Shown here one piece after another: positions 23,670 through 34,315 of a stretch of 64,000 nucleotides of DNA (its first letter is position 1; every line of letters starts with the position of its first letter). The notes beneath the pieces were generated by a model, which saw only the letters and a program-made list of their open reading frames with translations, was not told the DNA's origin and made no database searches. This DNA is from Dermatemys mawii (Eukaryota > Chordata > Testudines > Dermatemydidae), in the NCBI GenBank assembly GCA_007922305.1, contig ML677478.1, positions 1,468,477 to 1,532,476 on the forward strand, given 5' to 3'. The translations under genes and the position numbers were made by a program.

Positions 23670-23985
23670 TTAGAATCATAGAATCATGGAATATCAGGGT
23701 TGGATGGGACCTCAGGAGGCATCTAGTCCAACCCCCTGCTCAAATCAGGATCAAGTGTAACTCAATCATCCCACACAGGGCTTTGTTAGGCCAGGCCTTA
23801 AAAACCTTTAAGGAAGGAGATTCCACCACCTCCTTAGGTAGCCCATTCCAGTGCTTCACCAGCCTCCTAGTGCAATAGTGTTTCCTAATATCCAACCTTT
23901 TATTCCACACAGAAGGGCTTTTATCATTTCTAGTGAGCACAGTTGCATTCAGAATTTCGGCTAACCTCTTCATTAGGGCACAGAA
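23670..23985 (-). mobile_element. CR1 LINE 3' fragment in block B
   Basis: Minus-strand CR1 3' end starting 'agaatcatagaatcatgg' and continuing through 'catctagtccaaccccctgc'. The paralogue at 45462-45770 sits at the same place in block B copy 2. Confidence 0.85.
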
Positions 23986-25142
23986 ACACAGACTTCAACA
24001 AAACTTTCCCTTTGCAGGATCAATACGCAGAAAGAATTTCTCTCTGTAATTTCTATGATCCCATTTATCTGAGGACAGAGGACTGTCGCCTACATACAGA
24101 GAAAGTTTTGCCTAAGCCAGATGCAAACTGTCAACTTTCTTTATTAATTTATTCAAATCCACCACAAATGGTCTATGTCACCACACATTTATTTATTGCC
24201 ATAACTCGTTTCATTTCCGTCTTTCAGTCCTCCCAGGAGCAGCCATAATATTTTACACTAGAGTTACAGGCAAATAAACACTCATCTTTCTCATGCTCTG
24301 TCCCATGTTCTAGAGGAATGAAAAAGCTGTGGAAAGAGATGCAGGCAGTTAAAATGGCTCTCGGCAGTAGAGCAGATGCTGAGATAATGTCACTGGATTT
24401 CCCTGTGGTGCTGTTTCCGTACACAGAATGTTGGTTCCGTTCACTGAACAGGATGTGGGGGAAACAAATCTGTGACCTAGAGCTGACAACAATGATATTC
24501 CATTGCAAGACCCGTCATCTGTCTGGGCTCACAGATCTTGACCATCTCCCTGGATTGGAACTGGTGATGCAAAGGGAAAGGCACCCTGTCTCAGCTTGAA
24601 AACCTTGAGCCGTTCCCTTTCCCAAAAACTGTCTTCCTTAAAATCCTTACTCTTTATCCCCCCACCCCATTGCTCAGCAATTAGCTCCCTGCTTCAATTC
24701 TGTAGGGCCGACCACAACACATCAGAGGGAGGAGAGAGACTTTTTTTTCACTTGATAACCCTGTCAAGGTGCTACTGACTTGGGGGCAATTTCAGTGATT
24801 TGCCTGTTTTGTGGCAGAGCAGAAGAATGAACCCAGCTCTGCTGAGTCCGAGTCCAGCAGACCATCCGTCCTCCATGGATCAGGGAGAGATAGATGAAAC
24901 GATTCCTTTCCGACCCAAAAGAATCTGCGGTTCCGTGACCCAAAATCTTTAAATAAATACATATCGGGTCAAATTTAATAGCCCAAACCAAAACATATGC
25001 ATGTCCCATTATCCCTTACATCTGTTATGTACCCATGTCTGCTGCTATAGGACATTATGTCTCATTGGCTTAGCCAGTCCTCTTGTTATTCTGCAGTTCC
25101 TCAATGGTGAGGTTTTACTAGGTTAATCAAGAGATTCACTGA

Positions 25143-25290
25143 GCAAAATGCTCAGGACAGAGATGACAGTGAAAATGTAGGAGATGAGGATAAAGAGGAC
25201 GGAGATGATTTCCACGGAGTTGCCATAGGTATAGAGCAGGAATTCATTGAGGGAAATGTAGGAGCACAAGAACTTGAGGAGCCGAGGTGG
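25143..25290 (-). pseudogene. OR fragment (ECL2 end to TM5), block B copy 1
   Basis: Minus-strand translation reads like the end of ECL2 and TM5 of an OR: PPRLLKF, then LNEFLLYT, then FILISYIF. Nothing before or after continues the receptor, and a stop soon follows TM5. The sequence differs from the six array genes, so it derives from another OR lineage. Confidence 0.7.
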
Positions 25291-25439
25291 GTCTTCACAC
25301 CTCCTTTCCTCCCTGTGACTGGAGGGTTGTTAATAGGTCTTTTGCCCCTTGAATGCTCCCTTGAAATATGTGTTAATTACTTACACTAAACAATCTATTC
25401 AACTTTGTATTTATTTGTGATATTCAGAGACCTGAAGAA

Positions 25440-25660
25440 GAGAATCATAGAATATCGGGGTTGGAAGGGACCTCCGTAGGTCATCTAGTCCAACCCTCTG
25501 CTCAAAGGAGGACCAACCCCAACAAAATCATCCCAGCTAGGGCTTTGTCAAGCCTGAACTTAATATCTCTAAGGAAGAAGATTCCACCACCTTCCTAGGT
25601 AGCTCATTCCAGAGCTTCACTACCCTCCAGTGAAAAAGTTTTTCCTAAGAGCTCTGTGTC
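25440..25660 (-). mobile_element. CR1 LINE 3' fragment
   Basis: Starts 'gaatcatagaatatcggggt' and follows the CR1 3' end to 'agtgaaaaagtttttcctaa'. No coding remains. Confidence 0.88.
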
Positions 25661-25796
25661 AATTCAAAAACTTGTCTCTGTCACCAACAGAATTTGGTTG
25701 AAGAAAAGCTATTACCTCCTCCATCTTGTCTTTGTACAGTTCTGGTCAGTTATTACCAACATCCCTTTGCTGTCATTGCTAACATGTCTATACTAG

Positions 25797-26511
25797 GTTT
25801 AAGATTAGCAGCCGTGTTAGTCTGTATCTGTAAATGAAACGAAGAATACTTGTAGCACCTTAGAGACTAACCAGTTTATTTCAGCATAAGCTTTCGTGGG
25901 CTATAGCTCACTTCATCAGATGCATAGAATGGAACAAACAGAGGTAAGATGCATTTATTCACACAGAAAGAAGAAAAAAAAGTTGTACGTTACCATACCA
26001 ATTCTAAGAGGCTGTTTAATTTGGATGGGCCATTATCAGCAGGAGAAAAAAAACCTTTTGTAGTGAAAATGTCTAACAGTTTATAAGAATGTACATTGGC
26101 CAAACTGGACAGTCTCTACACAAAAGAATAAATGGACACAAATCTGACATCAGGAAACATAACATTCAAAAACCAGTAGGAAAACACTTCAATCTCCCTA
26201 GTCATTCTATTAAAGACTTGAAGGTGTCAATTTTAAAAGAGAAAAACTTCCAAAACAGACTCCAACAAGAAACTGAGGAACTGGAATGAATCTGCAAATT
26301 GGACACTGTCAACCAAGGGTTAAACAGGGACTACGAGTGGCTGTGCCATTATACTAATTGAATGCATTTTCCTAGTTATGTGTCTTTCAAAGATTCTTAT
26401 CAACTGTTAGACATTCCATGCATCCGATGAAGTGGGCTATAGCCTATGAAAGCTTATACTGAAATAAACTGGGTAGTCTCTAAGGTGCTACAAGTATTGT
26501 TCATTTTATGT
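25797..26511 (+). mobile_element. Penelope-like element with inverted terminal repeats
   Basis: The left end (25800-25925: 'tagcagccgtgttagtctgt', 'tagcaccttagagactaacc') and right end (26420-26511) are inverted copies of roughly 95-115 bp that flank a small frame with a GIY-YIG-type endonuclease tail. Known: Penelope-like retroelements carry a C-terminal GIY-YIG domain and often have repeats in odd orientations. No reverse transcriptase is seen, so it is a non-autonomous, deleted copy. Confidence 0.72.
26089..26289 (+). pseudogene. Penelope GIY-YIG endonuclease remnant
   Basis: The 66-aa frame opens with MYIGQTG, the YIG half of a GIY-YIG site. It then has the conserved Arg and His in LHKRINGHKSDI, and KPVGKHFNLPSHS, which is typical of Penelope endonucleases. 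After the TGA at the end of the frame the same frame continues with similarity to the usual tail, so the stop looks like a Trp-to-stop change. An in-frame stop also lies shortly before the ATG, and the GIY half is not preserved in frame. Inactive. Confidence 0.75.
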
Positions 26512-27435
26512 CTATACTAGAGAGCTTTCAGTAGCATAGAGGTACTAATGCAGCTGTGCCACTGTATGATCACTCATATAGCTGCTCTGTGCTGACGCGA
26601 GAGAGCTCTCCTGTTGGCCTAATAAAACCATCTCCATATGTGACAGTAGCTATGTCTCCGGGGGAGCTTCTGCTACCAACATAGAATCATGGAATCATAG
26701 AAGATTAGGGGTTAGAAGAAACCTCAGGAGGTTCTAGTCCAACCCCTTGCACAAAGCAGGATCAACCCCAACTAAATCATCCCAGCCAGGGCATTGTCAA
26801 GCTGGGCCTTAGAAAACTTTAAAGATTTAGATGGAGATTCCACCACCTCCCTAGGTAACCCATTCTAGTGCTTGGCCAGGCTCCTAGTGAAATAGTGTTT
26901 CTTAATTTCCAACCTAGACCTCCCACACTGCAATTTGAGACCATTACTCCTTGTTCTGTCATCTGCCACCACTGACAACAGCCAAGTTCCATCATCTTTG
27001 GAACCCTCACCCCTGCCTTTCAGATATTTGCAGAAGAGAAGCAGGGTGGGGGGGATTTGATAGCAGCCTTCAGACTAAATAACCCCAGTTCCCTCAGCCT
27101 CTCCTCATAAATCATGTGCCCAGCCCCCTAATCATTTACATTGCCTTCCGCTGGACTCTCTCCAATTTGTCCACATCCTTTCTGTAATGGGGAGCCGAAA
27201 AGTGGACGCAGTACTTCAGATGTGGCCTCACCAGTGCTGAATAGAGGGGAATAATCACTACCCTCGATCTGACGGTAATGCTCCTACTAATGCTGTCCAC
27301 ACTGGCGCTTCTGATGGTGTAACTTATGTTGCTCAGGGAGGTGTTTACCTATGCAGCCTTTTGGCCGTGTTTTTCTCACGCCCCTGAGTGACATAAGTTC
27401 TACCCACAAAAGTAGTAGTCTAGACCTTGCCTAAG
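26512..27435. mobile_element. Harbinger-type MITE split by a CR1 insertion
   Basis: Parts 26512-26684 and 27276-27435 read as one GC-rich MITE ('gcagctgtgccactgta', 'agagagctctcctgttggc', then 'gtaacttatgttgctcaggg' and its inverted partner 'cctgagtgacataagttc'). The CR1 at 26685-27275 interrupts it. Confidence 0.6.
26685..27275 (-). mobile_element. CR1 LINE 3' fragment, about 590 bp
   Basis: The longest CR1 piece in the window. It starts 'agaatcatggaatcatagaa' and extends through 'ccattactccttgttctgtc' to the 'tggggagccgaaaagtggac' region. Minus strand, no open frame. Confidence 0.88.
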
Positions 27436-28092
27436 AAGATTCCATTCTACCACAGTCTAATATAATACAGGCCCTGTCATGGATGAGGGCGTAAATGGTG
27501 GATATAATTAATTTTCATGGTCTCACTATAGTTATCCTCTTTGTATTTGGTCATATATTGGTGATGGGCCTCTGAATAGAGGCAAAATTCTCTGATTTGA
27601 ACTTTCATCCATGATCTTTCCATCAACAACTGGCTCTCTCCTGATGTTCAAAAGAGGCACTCATACTATTTATAGCCAGGGTTTATTGTAGCAATAACAA
27701 AGCAGCATTATGATAGGAATATATCATCGGGGAAGCTGATCTCAGTGGTTGTTGTGTGGTTATTACACTAATGGTATAAGTAGCTATACATTCGTTTCCT
27801 TTTTAAAGCACATTAAGTTCATTTACTGTAATCCGTCCTGCTGCATGGCTTGGCTGATACCGGAATGTAAAGTACAAATATTTCTTCTATCACGCTTACA
27901 AAATGGTTGTTCTGTGACAGGTACTTCTGATACTATCTGTCTACCTATCTGGATTCTTACAAAGGGCACATCACCTTCAAATTGGAGAGCCTGGCAGACT
28001 GTTAAAGTGAGCAGATATGGGTCTCCAAAACTATTTTATGGTCAGTGATTTCATGCTTAGCTTTAAGTGAGCATTTCGATGGCATGTGTTTA
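27436..28092. other. Gene-free stretch, nothing recognised
   Basis: No paralogy to other parts of the window and no domain in the frame at 27749-28048. Confidence 0.45.
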
Positions 28093-28230
28093 TTATTTAC
28101 AATGCCTATGGAAAGAGCATTGAGAAAGCAACCACCACAACCACAGTCCCTGAAACAATAAAGAGAGGAGATGAATAGGTTTGTTATTGGTTATTAAGAT
28201 GAAAGAAAACACATTCATCTTGAAACCACT

Positions 28231-28407
28231 TCCCCTCCCCAGTGATCTCCCCAGAGCGTCCTTCACCTCCTTGTTCCTCAGGGTGTAGATGAGGGGATTC
28301 AGCATGGGGATCACCACCGTGTAGAACACAGAGGCCACCTGGTCTTGGGCCCGTGAGTAGCTGGTGTTGGGGTGTAAGTATGTAAAGATCAGAGTGCTGT
28401 AAAACAT
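28231..28407 (-). pseudogene. OR C-terminal fragment (ECL3 to TM7 and tail)
   Basis: The minus frame reads [11 protein letters not shown], then [27 protein letters not shown], which is the end of TM6, ECL3, TM7 and the start of the cytoplasmic tail of an OR. Everything upstream is missing; at about 28410 the sequence changes to a CR1-like tail ('gatgtcccttccaggtt'). The tail after DALGRSL is unlike that of the six array genes. Confidence 0.85.
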
Positions 28408-28440
28408 GGTGGCTGGACTTGATGGATTCTTGATGTCCCT

Positions 28441-30261
28441 TCCAGGTTAGTATTATTAGGACACATGTTTAGTGGCCTAATAATAGTTTAATATTAGACT
28501 ATTTAGTTTAGTATTATTAGGCCACATGCAGAAGGTCCCCTTGCTTTTTCGCGGATGCTTCCTGAGGCCGTGCAGCCTTTCAGCCATTGATAACAAGGAC
28601 AGCTGGGATCTCAAGTTTGCATCTGTAAAGCCAAAATGCAACCTTTTACCCGGGCAAAATTGTTCACACCAGACGGAGCAATGATTTGGCCGAACTTAAA
28701 GACAAGCACAGTTCACACAATAGCACAAGTTGCCTGTCCCAAGGTGAGTGCACAAAACCCACAAGAGCCCCGAAATGTTGAGTAACCACAGCAGCAGGGG
28801 GAACTGATTGTTCCAGGGCCATACTGTCCTTTGGGGTCCTATGTCTTGGGAGGAGCCAACAGCTGCAGGGAGTCCCTATACTCAACACTGTCCCCACATT
28901 TTCCAGGCTAGGTTCATCCTGGAAGGTATCTCACTGCTCAGGGTGACCTGGGAAGCAAGGGGGGATCTTCTGCAACAATGCAGCTTCTGCCCTGCTAATT
29001 TCAATGAATGTTTGCAATGTCCTTGAAACACATTAAGATTTTCATAATTCACCGTGGACCCACTTTAACCACACTTCCAAACTTGCTCACCAACTTACGC
29101 AATCCTAGTTTGGCAGGTACAAACTTTCTAATCATTTCCACAGGAAGCTTATTAAAATGGTCAGAAGTTAATAATGTTTCTGGAGGGATGGGTCAATTAC
29201 ACTAAATTGATCACCTCAGGTCCTGAGATGAAGGCACCTGGAAGTGTAACCTCCCTGGAATTTTCATTTTTGTTTGGTTGCCCGAGCCAGGGTGATTATT
29301 TTGAATCAGCAGGCAGAATCTCCAAAGTGCATTATCTTCTTCCTCACAGGGGAATTAAAGAAATTACCAGGAGAGAGTTCCCTAAGCGGAAACATACAGA
29401 GAGAGAAACTAATTATTTGATTTGTAACAGCAAAACCACACAGAAGATACATTGGAAATTCAAAAGTGTTGTTCCAGGGGCTATATTAGTATCAGTCAAA
29501 TATTACTATTAATTCTACTAATGTCAGACCTACATATCCACTTCTCTCTCTATAGCCCACATACTCTCTGCCCAAACCTTGTAGACCAGGACAGACACAT
29601 CTTGATTGGATGCACCTTAATACCATGGGGAAAACAGTGGAGGAATATGGACAGAATAAACATGTTTTAAACTGAAACTGCTATCACAGCCACAGGTTAT
29701 AAAACAGGCTCTCCCATAGGAGAGAATCATTCCCTTCACTGCAGGAATGATTGGAATATTCTGACCTATGTCATGCAGGGCATGAGACTATCTAATAATC
29801 ATGACCTCCTATGGCCTTAAAATCTATGGCCCTGGGTACTGACTTGATTTCCTCTTTAAAAATAATGCAGAGAAGCCTCTGTGTTTGGAACTGTTTGGGT
29901 GAATTCAGAGTGAAATTTAAAAAATAAATAATTAAAACTACTTTCTAAAAACAGAAAAAACATTTTGAAACTCCACCCACTCCCCAGATAGGCAGCGCAC
30001 TTCATTTCTGATCTGTAGCAACCCTCCTGGCCTTTCTAGACCACAGGAACCAGATAAGTAACTTACATAGCTAGACCTGACCTATAATAACCCCTTTCAT
30101 TCTTTACCTGGATCCCCTGGAATTGCAGTCCTTGATCCCCTGGCATTCCCGTCCCATCCAGCTCATCTTAAATCTGCAGGATTCCCGCACATGCCCCCAG
30201 CTCTGCATCAAATCCTAATTTGCCTCTCCTTGGTTTCCATTACATAAAATAGGTAGGATAA
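28441..30261. other. Gene-free stretch, nothing recognised
   Basis: No domain in the frames at 28664-29026, 29008-29205, 29174-29512 or 29452-29670. Bases 30052-30136 recur as a direct repeat at 31449-31531. Confidence 0.45.
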
Positions 30262-30302
30262 GTGCATGCGCGCGCGCGCGCACACACACACACACACACA
30301 CA
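30262..30302. repeat. Alternating (GC)n(AC)n tract
   Basis: About 41 bp of strictly alternating purine-pyrimidine: gtgcat, then a CG run, then an AC run. Such tracts favour Z-DNA. Confidence 0.9.
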
Positions 30303-30346
30303 ATCTCTACCAACACACTTTGGTAGAGAGGATTGATAGCCTAGCA

Positions 30347-30880
30347 CAAGGGGTGGGCAAAATATTTGCCCGAGGGCCACATCGGGGTTTCAAAATTGTG
30401 TGGAGGGTCAGGTAGGGAAGGCTGTGCCCCCGCAGACAGCCTGGCCCCACCCACTATTCAACCCCCTCCCACTTCCCACGCCCTGACTGCCCCACGCAGA
30501 ACTCCCAACCCATCCAACACCCCACCAGCTGTTTGTCCCCTGATTGCCACCTCCAGAGATCACCCCCACTCTTACTACCCCCCCTGAAGCCCACCCCACC
30601 TAAGCTCCCTGCTCCTTGTTTCCTGACTGTGCCTCCCGAGACCTCCCGCACCCTAACCACCACCTCCGGGACCTCACCACCTATCTAAGCCCCCCCCAAC
30701 TCCTTGATTGCCGCCCTCGGCCCGGCGCTCTGGCCCAGGACAGCACAGCCCACAGCTCTCTGTGCTCAGTCCAGTGCTCCAGCCCAGGACAATGGGGTCT
30801 ATGGCTTGCTGCTCTCAGCCTGGCACCACTGGCCCCAATCCCCGGGCCGGAGCTCATGGGCCATAGTTTACCCAACCCTG
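30347..30880 (+). mobile_element. Non-autonomous hAT element with 8-bp target duplication
   Basis: Ends caaggggtgggcaaa and tttacccaaccctg are inverted repeats. Flanks are gcctagca (30339-30346) and gcctagta (30881-30888). The interior is C-rich and gives proline-rich spurious ORFs on both strands. A relative in opposite orientation lies at 58600-59140. Confidence 0.82.
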
Positions 30881-31045
30881 GCCTAGTATTTTGGGTGCCT
30901 GTGGCTGGGCAGGGAGGTGAGCTGTAGTGGGACAAACACAATTTGGAGGCTGGGGACTGGGTAGAGCAACATTTAGGGTGTGAGCCTGTTAGATGAGGTG
31001 GGTTCATGTCTCTGCCCCCCGATAATGAGATTTGTGACATTCTAA

Positions 31046-31330
31046 GCTTTAGTCTACATTACCCGCTGGATTGATCTATCGGGTCGATTTATCGCATCTA
31101 GTATAGACGCAATAAATCAGTCCCTGAGCGCTCTCCCGTAGACTCCAGAACTCCAGCGTCATGAGAGGTGCAAGCGGAGTCGACGGGGGAGCAGCGGAAG
31201 TTGACCCCACACCATGAAGATGCCGCCATAAGTCGACCTAAGATATGTCAACTTCAGCCACGCTATTCCCATAGCTGACATTGTGCATCTTAGGTCGATC
31301 CCCTTCCCCCACCTCTGTGCAGACCAGGGC
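31046..31330. mobile_element. PIF/Harbinger-type MITE
   Basis: Flanked by TAA on both sides (31043-31045 and 31331-31333). The interior has the paired 'gtcgac' and 'acttcagcc' segments also found in the MITEs at 35996 and 49003. The terminal repeats are diverged. Confidence 0.6.
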
Positions 31331-33075
31331 TAAGAAGTTGCTGACTGATATGTGCCGGCAGCAGCAGAGGGCGCCAGAGAGCCACGTCCGCCTGCAGCGC
31401 CAACTACAGATTGCCAGGTGATCCGACACTGTGATAATAGGAGCCACATAAGTAGCTTACATAGGTAGACCTGACCTGTGATAACCCCTCTCATTCTTTG
31501 CCTGGATCAACTGGAATTGCAGTCAGAGCCTGTCCACACAGCTCTGCTGATGCCCCTCAATCCTATTGTGCTATACCCCCTTTGCCCCAATGTTTCAATC
31601 TTTGCCCCCACACATACACCTCATACAGCTCTGCTAAAGTATTTTGTAGAAAATATTCCATGTATAAGTGCTCTGAATTCCTTTCAGCTGACAAAAGCCT
31701 GAGGTGCAATGGAATGGAGCAACATGGGCAGAATTGCTTATACACCGTGAGCTTTGTGTGCTCAGGGGGCCTCGTCTTTCCTGCAATTTCCGTCCCAATG
31801 AAAGTCCAAGGTCCCCAAGCCATTTCCTTCCCAGAGGCGCCTTCGTCTGTGCAGTGGTTTCAAGCTCACTGTGGACAATACTGAGTGAGGAAGCACCGCG
31901 TGGACTGGGTGGACTGAAGTTCTCTGCTCCCACACTGTCCTTGAGCATCTGAGAGGCATCACACAGATTGGACTAGTATGAGGGAATTTGGAGCAGAGAG
32001 TGACTGGGGACAAGAGCTGGAGGGTGTGTTATGGTATTGGGTGCTATAGAGATAGTGTGATGAACCTGCTGGCGCATGAGGTCGGGTCCCACCTCCCACC
32101 TCACTACAGAATTAGAAGGAGGAAAAGGATTGGGCAGCAGCTCATTCTGGGAGGGGGTCTGGTCCTTGTATGACCAGCAGAGAGCGCTGTCTCTACCCAA
32201 GTTTCACATCGTGACAGTAGAGGGCTCCGTGTGAACAGACAGGGCAGTGCCACCCAGAGGGCAGAAGAGGATCAGGGTCAGCCAGCGAGCTGCTGAGAGT
32301 GAGCAGAGGCCGGCCAGAGGCAGCCGCCTGGGAGCTGGCTGTGGAGGAGGAGGACAAGTAGCAGGCAGCCTGAGAGCAGGGCCAGAGGCTGGGGGTGAGA
32401 AGTTGTAAGCAGAGCATTAAAGCACCTGAGGCTTTCACAAGGCGAAGTGTTTAATGGGGACCCACCAAGGCTGGGAGAATCCACCAAGAGCCGAGTGCTT
32501 GGATGGCCTGCTGCACTGACCTCTGCACTCATGGTACATGGAGCTCACTCGAAGAAAACATGTCCTGCATCAGAACTCTGTGTCCTAATGGCTATAGAAC
32601 CCAAAACCTTCAGCACCAAAGCATAGCCCCATAGCCCTTGAGCTCATAGTAACTTCTTTTGCTGGTCTCTTTTTATCTTCTCTATGGACCAGTCATGAGA
32701 TGGGGGCAGAGCGCATTTAGCTAGTATGTTACATTCAATCTGAAAGTTTTCCCTGTGTAAAATGCTCCCATAGAGCTTTTAATTTGCTGGAATCTTGGTG
32801 TTTCCAGGTTTAATGGAATATTTGTCTTTCAGAGCCTCTTCACATAGAACGTTTCAATGGCTGGAGTGATGAGGTATAAACAAACAATATTGGAAAAAGC
32901 TATTTGTTAAGGCCTAGTCAACCCTAGAAAATGTTTGTCTGTTTAGCTATACTGGTATAGCTACACTGGCAAACCTGCCTAGTACAGCCCCAGTTTATGC
33001 AAGCAGAAGAGCATTTTTGCCTGTATAACTTATATCCATTCCACAAAAGAAATAACTATATCAGCAAAATGTTTC
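31331..33075. other. Gene-free stretch, nothing recognised
   Basis: Begins with the second copy of the 85-bp direct repeat. Moderately GC-rich around 32200-32540, with overlapping frames in several phases but no domain. No OR paralogy. Confidence 0.45.
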
Positions 33076-33358
33076 AAAGGGGTTTCCATGTTAGTCTGTA
33101 TCAGCAAAAACAATGAGGTGTCCTTGTGCACCTTAGAGACTAACAAATTTATTTGGGCATAAGCTTTCGTGGGCTAAAACCCACTTCATCAGATGTACGG
33201 AGTGGAAAATACAATAGAGAGGTATAAATACACAGCATATGAAAAGCTCGTTGACACTGACCACCCACATGGTAAAGGAATTCCCATCTTTTCATATGCT
33301 GTGTATTTATACCTCTCTACTGTATTTTCCAGTGTATGCGTATGATGAAGTGGGTTTT
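33076..33358. mobile_element. Penelope-type ends forming a hairpin
   Basis: Left end carries 'catgttagtctgtatcagca' and 'cttagagactaacaaattta'. The stretch 33215-33245 (cagcatatgaaaag side) is repeated inverted at 33288-33340, and the outer 'aaacccacttcatca' is repeated as 'tgatgaagtgggttt'. Two copies of the same element end thus face each other across about 45 bp. Confidence 0.65.
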
Positions 33359-33642
33359 AGCCACTTCTAATACAGTAATACAGTCATGCATCATGGGAGA
33401 TGAGGTCCAGTCTGAGAGTAAGGAACATGGCAGAGATTGGTGTTTGAGGCATCCCTATGATATTTCCAAGCAAAAAGATTTTTTGCTCTTCACAAACAAA
33501 CCCCGTTTGTGGATCAGCTCTACACAGCACCCGGCTTGCACTGAAAACAGCAGGATGAAATATACCCCAAACCTTGTACTCTGTAACTCTGGGAGAAATT
33601 GCATCATTTAATAACACAGTAGGAAAGAGTGGGTCAAATTAA
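33359..33642 (+). repeat. Distal 5' flank of OR3
   Basis: Paralogous to 1830-2120 and 59900-60165. The unit starts abruptly at the Penelope element, so the upstream part is missing. Confidence 0.6.
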
Positions 33643-33852
33643 TCCCCAGGGCACCAATTCCACCGAGGTGGCTTTGGTTCACTGAACACATTAATTAGGT
33701 GTTATGGGACTCTGAGCTCAGCCATTCCCAGTTGTTTCAGGGATCATGTCCCATAGATCACACATCTCAGTATAAAACTTCCCGAATGCTCCGAAATGGC
33801 ATTTTCTGTCACTGGGGAAATGCCTCCACACCTCTCTCTCCCTTCTCAGCAG
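33643..33852 (+). promoter_or_regulatory. Predicted OR3 promoter and untranslated exon 1
   Basis: O/E-like tccccagggc at 33643-33652, TAATTA at 33692-33697, TATAAAA at 33771-33777, donor CAG|GTACATG with the exon ending at 33852. Spacings are 49, 79 and 81 bp, the array standard. The predicted intron is 33853-34244, only 392 bp, because about 200 bp present in OR1, OR4 and OR6 (the tRNA-like segment) is deleted. Confidence 0.62.
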
Positions 33853-34315
33853 GTACATGCTATTGTCCTGAAGTACAGTCACACACACACGCAGACACCC
33901 CAAACCGACATGGAAAGCCACAGAGTTCACCTTGCCCAAAGCGGGTAGGAAGATTGACACTCCGTTACTCTCACCCCTTCTTGAGCTAAGGAATAATCTC
34001 TTCAGACTGATTCCCTCACAACAGAGACACAAGTCACTGTTTCCTGCTTGGATTAGTGAACAGGAGCATTTGTCTGGGGCATGATTAATCTGTGTGTCAT
34101 TGTATATACACAGTGTGTACTTTATCAAACACCTGGAATGACCAGCTGTGAACATCTGGCTCTGTGGACTAAGACCTTCCCTCAGTAGGTACTGATGTCC
34201 ATTGAGATACTGATCTCCATTTATCTTCGCTTACTTCATTACAGAGAAGGGACATTTTTTCCACACCATCCACCTGCCCACATCTCTGTAGCTGTCTGAT
34301 CTCTGCTCAGAGGAG

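Larger units (their letters stand above)
21970..25317. repeat. Duplicated block B, copy 1
   Basis: Co-linear with 43716-47100 over about 3.4 kb. It holds in order: a CR1 fragment (21970-22135), a second CR1-type fragment (about 22190-22360), GA-rich DNA, about 1.2 kb without recognised features, a CR1 end at about 23670-23985, more gene-free DNA, and a minus-strand OR fragment. Both copies share the same CR1 at the same place, so duplication came after that insertion. I see no intact gene; the frames at 22002-22454, 23055-23486, 23943-24248 and 24224-24599 show no domain. Confidence 0.75.

Noticed and set aside
24224..24599. Frames conserved between the two copies of block B
   Set aside because: Conserved on both strands to a similar degree and without domain, as expected from recent duplication.
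30366..31040. Proline/serine-rich frames on both strands
   Set aside because: Composition effect of a C-rich hAT element; the same effect gives Gly/Arg frames at 58547-59092.
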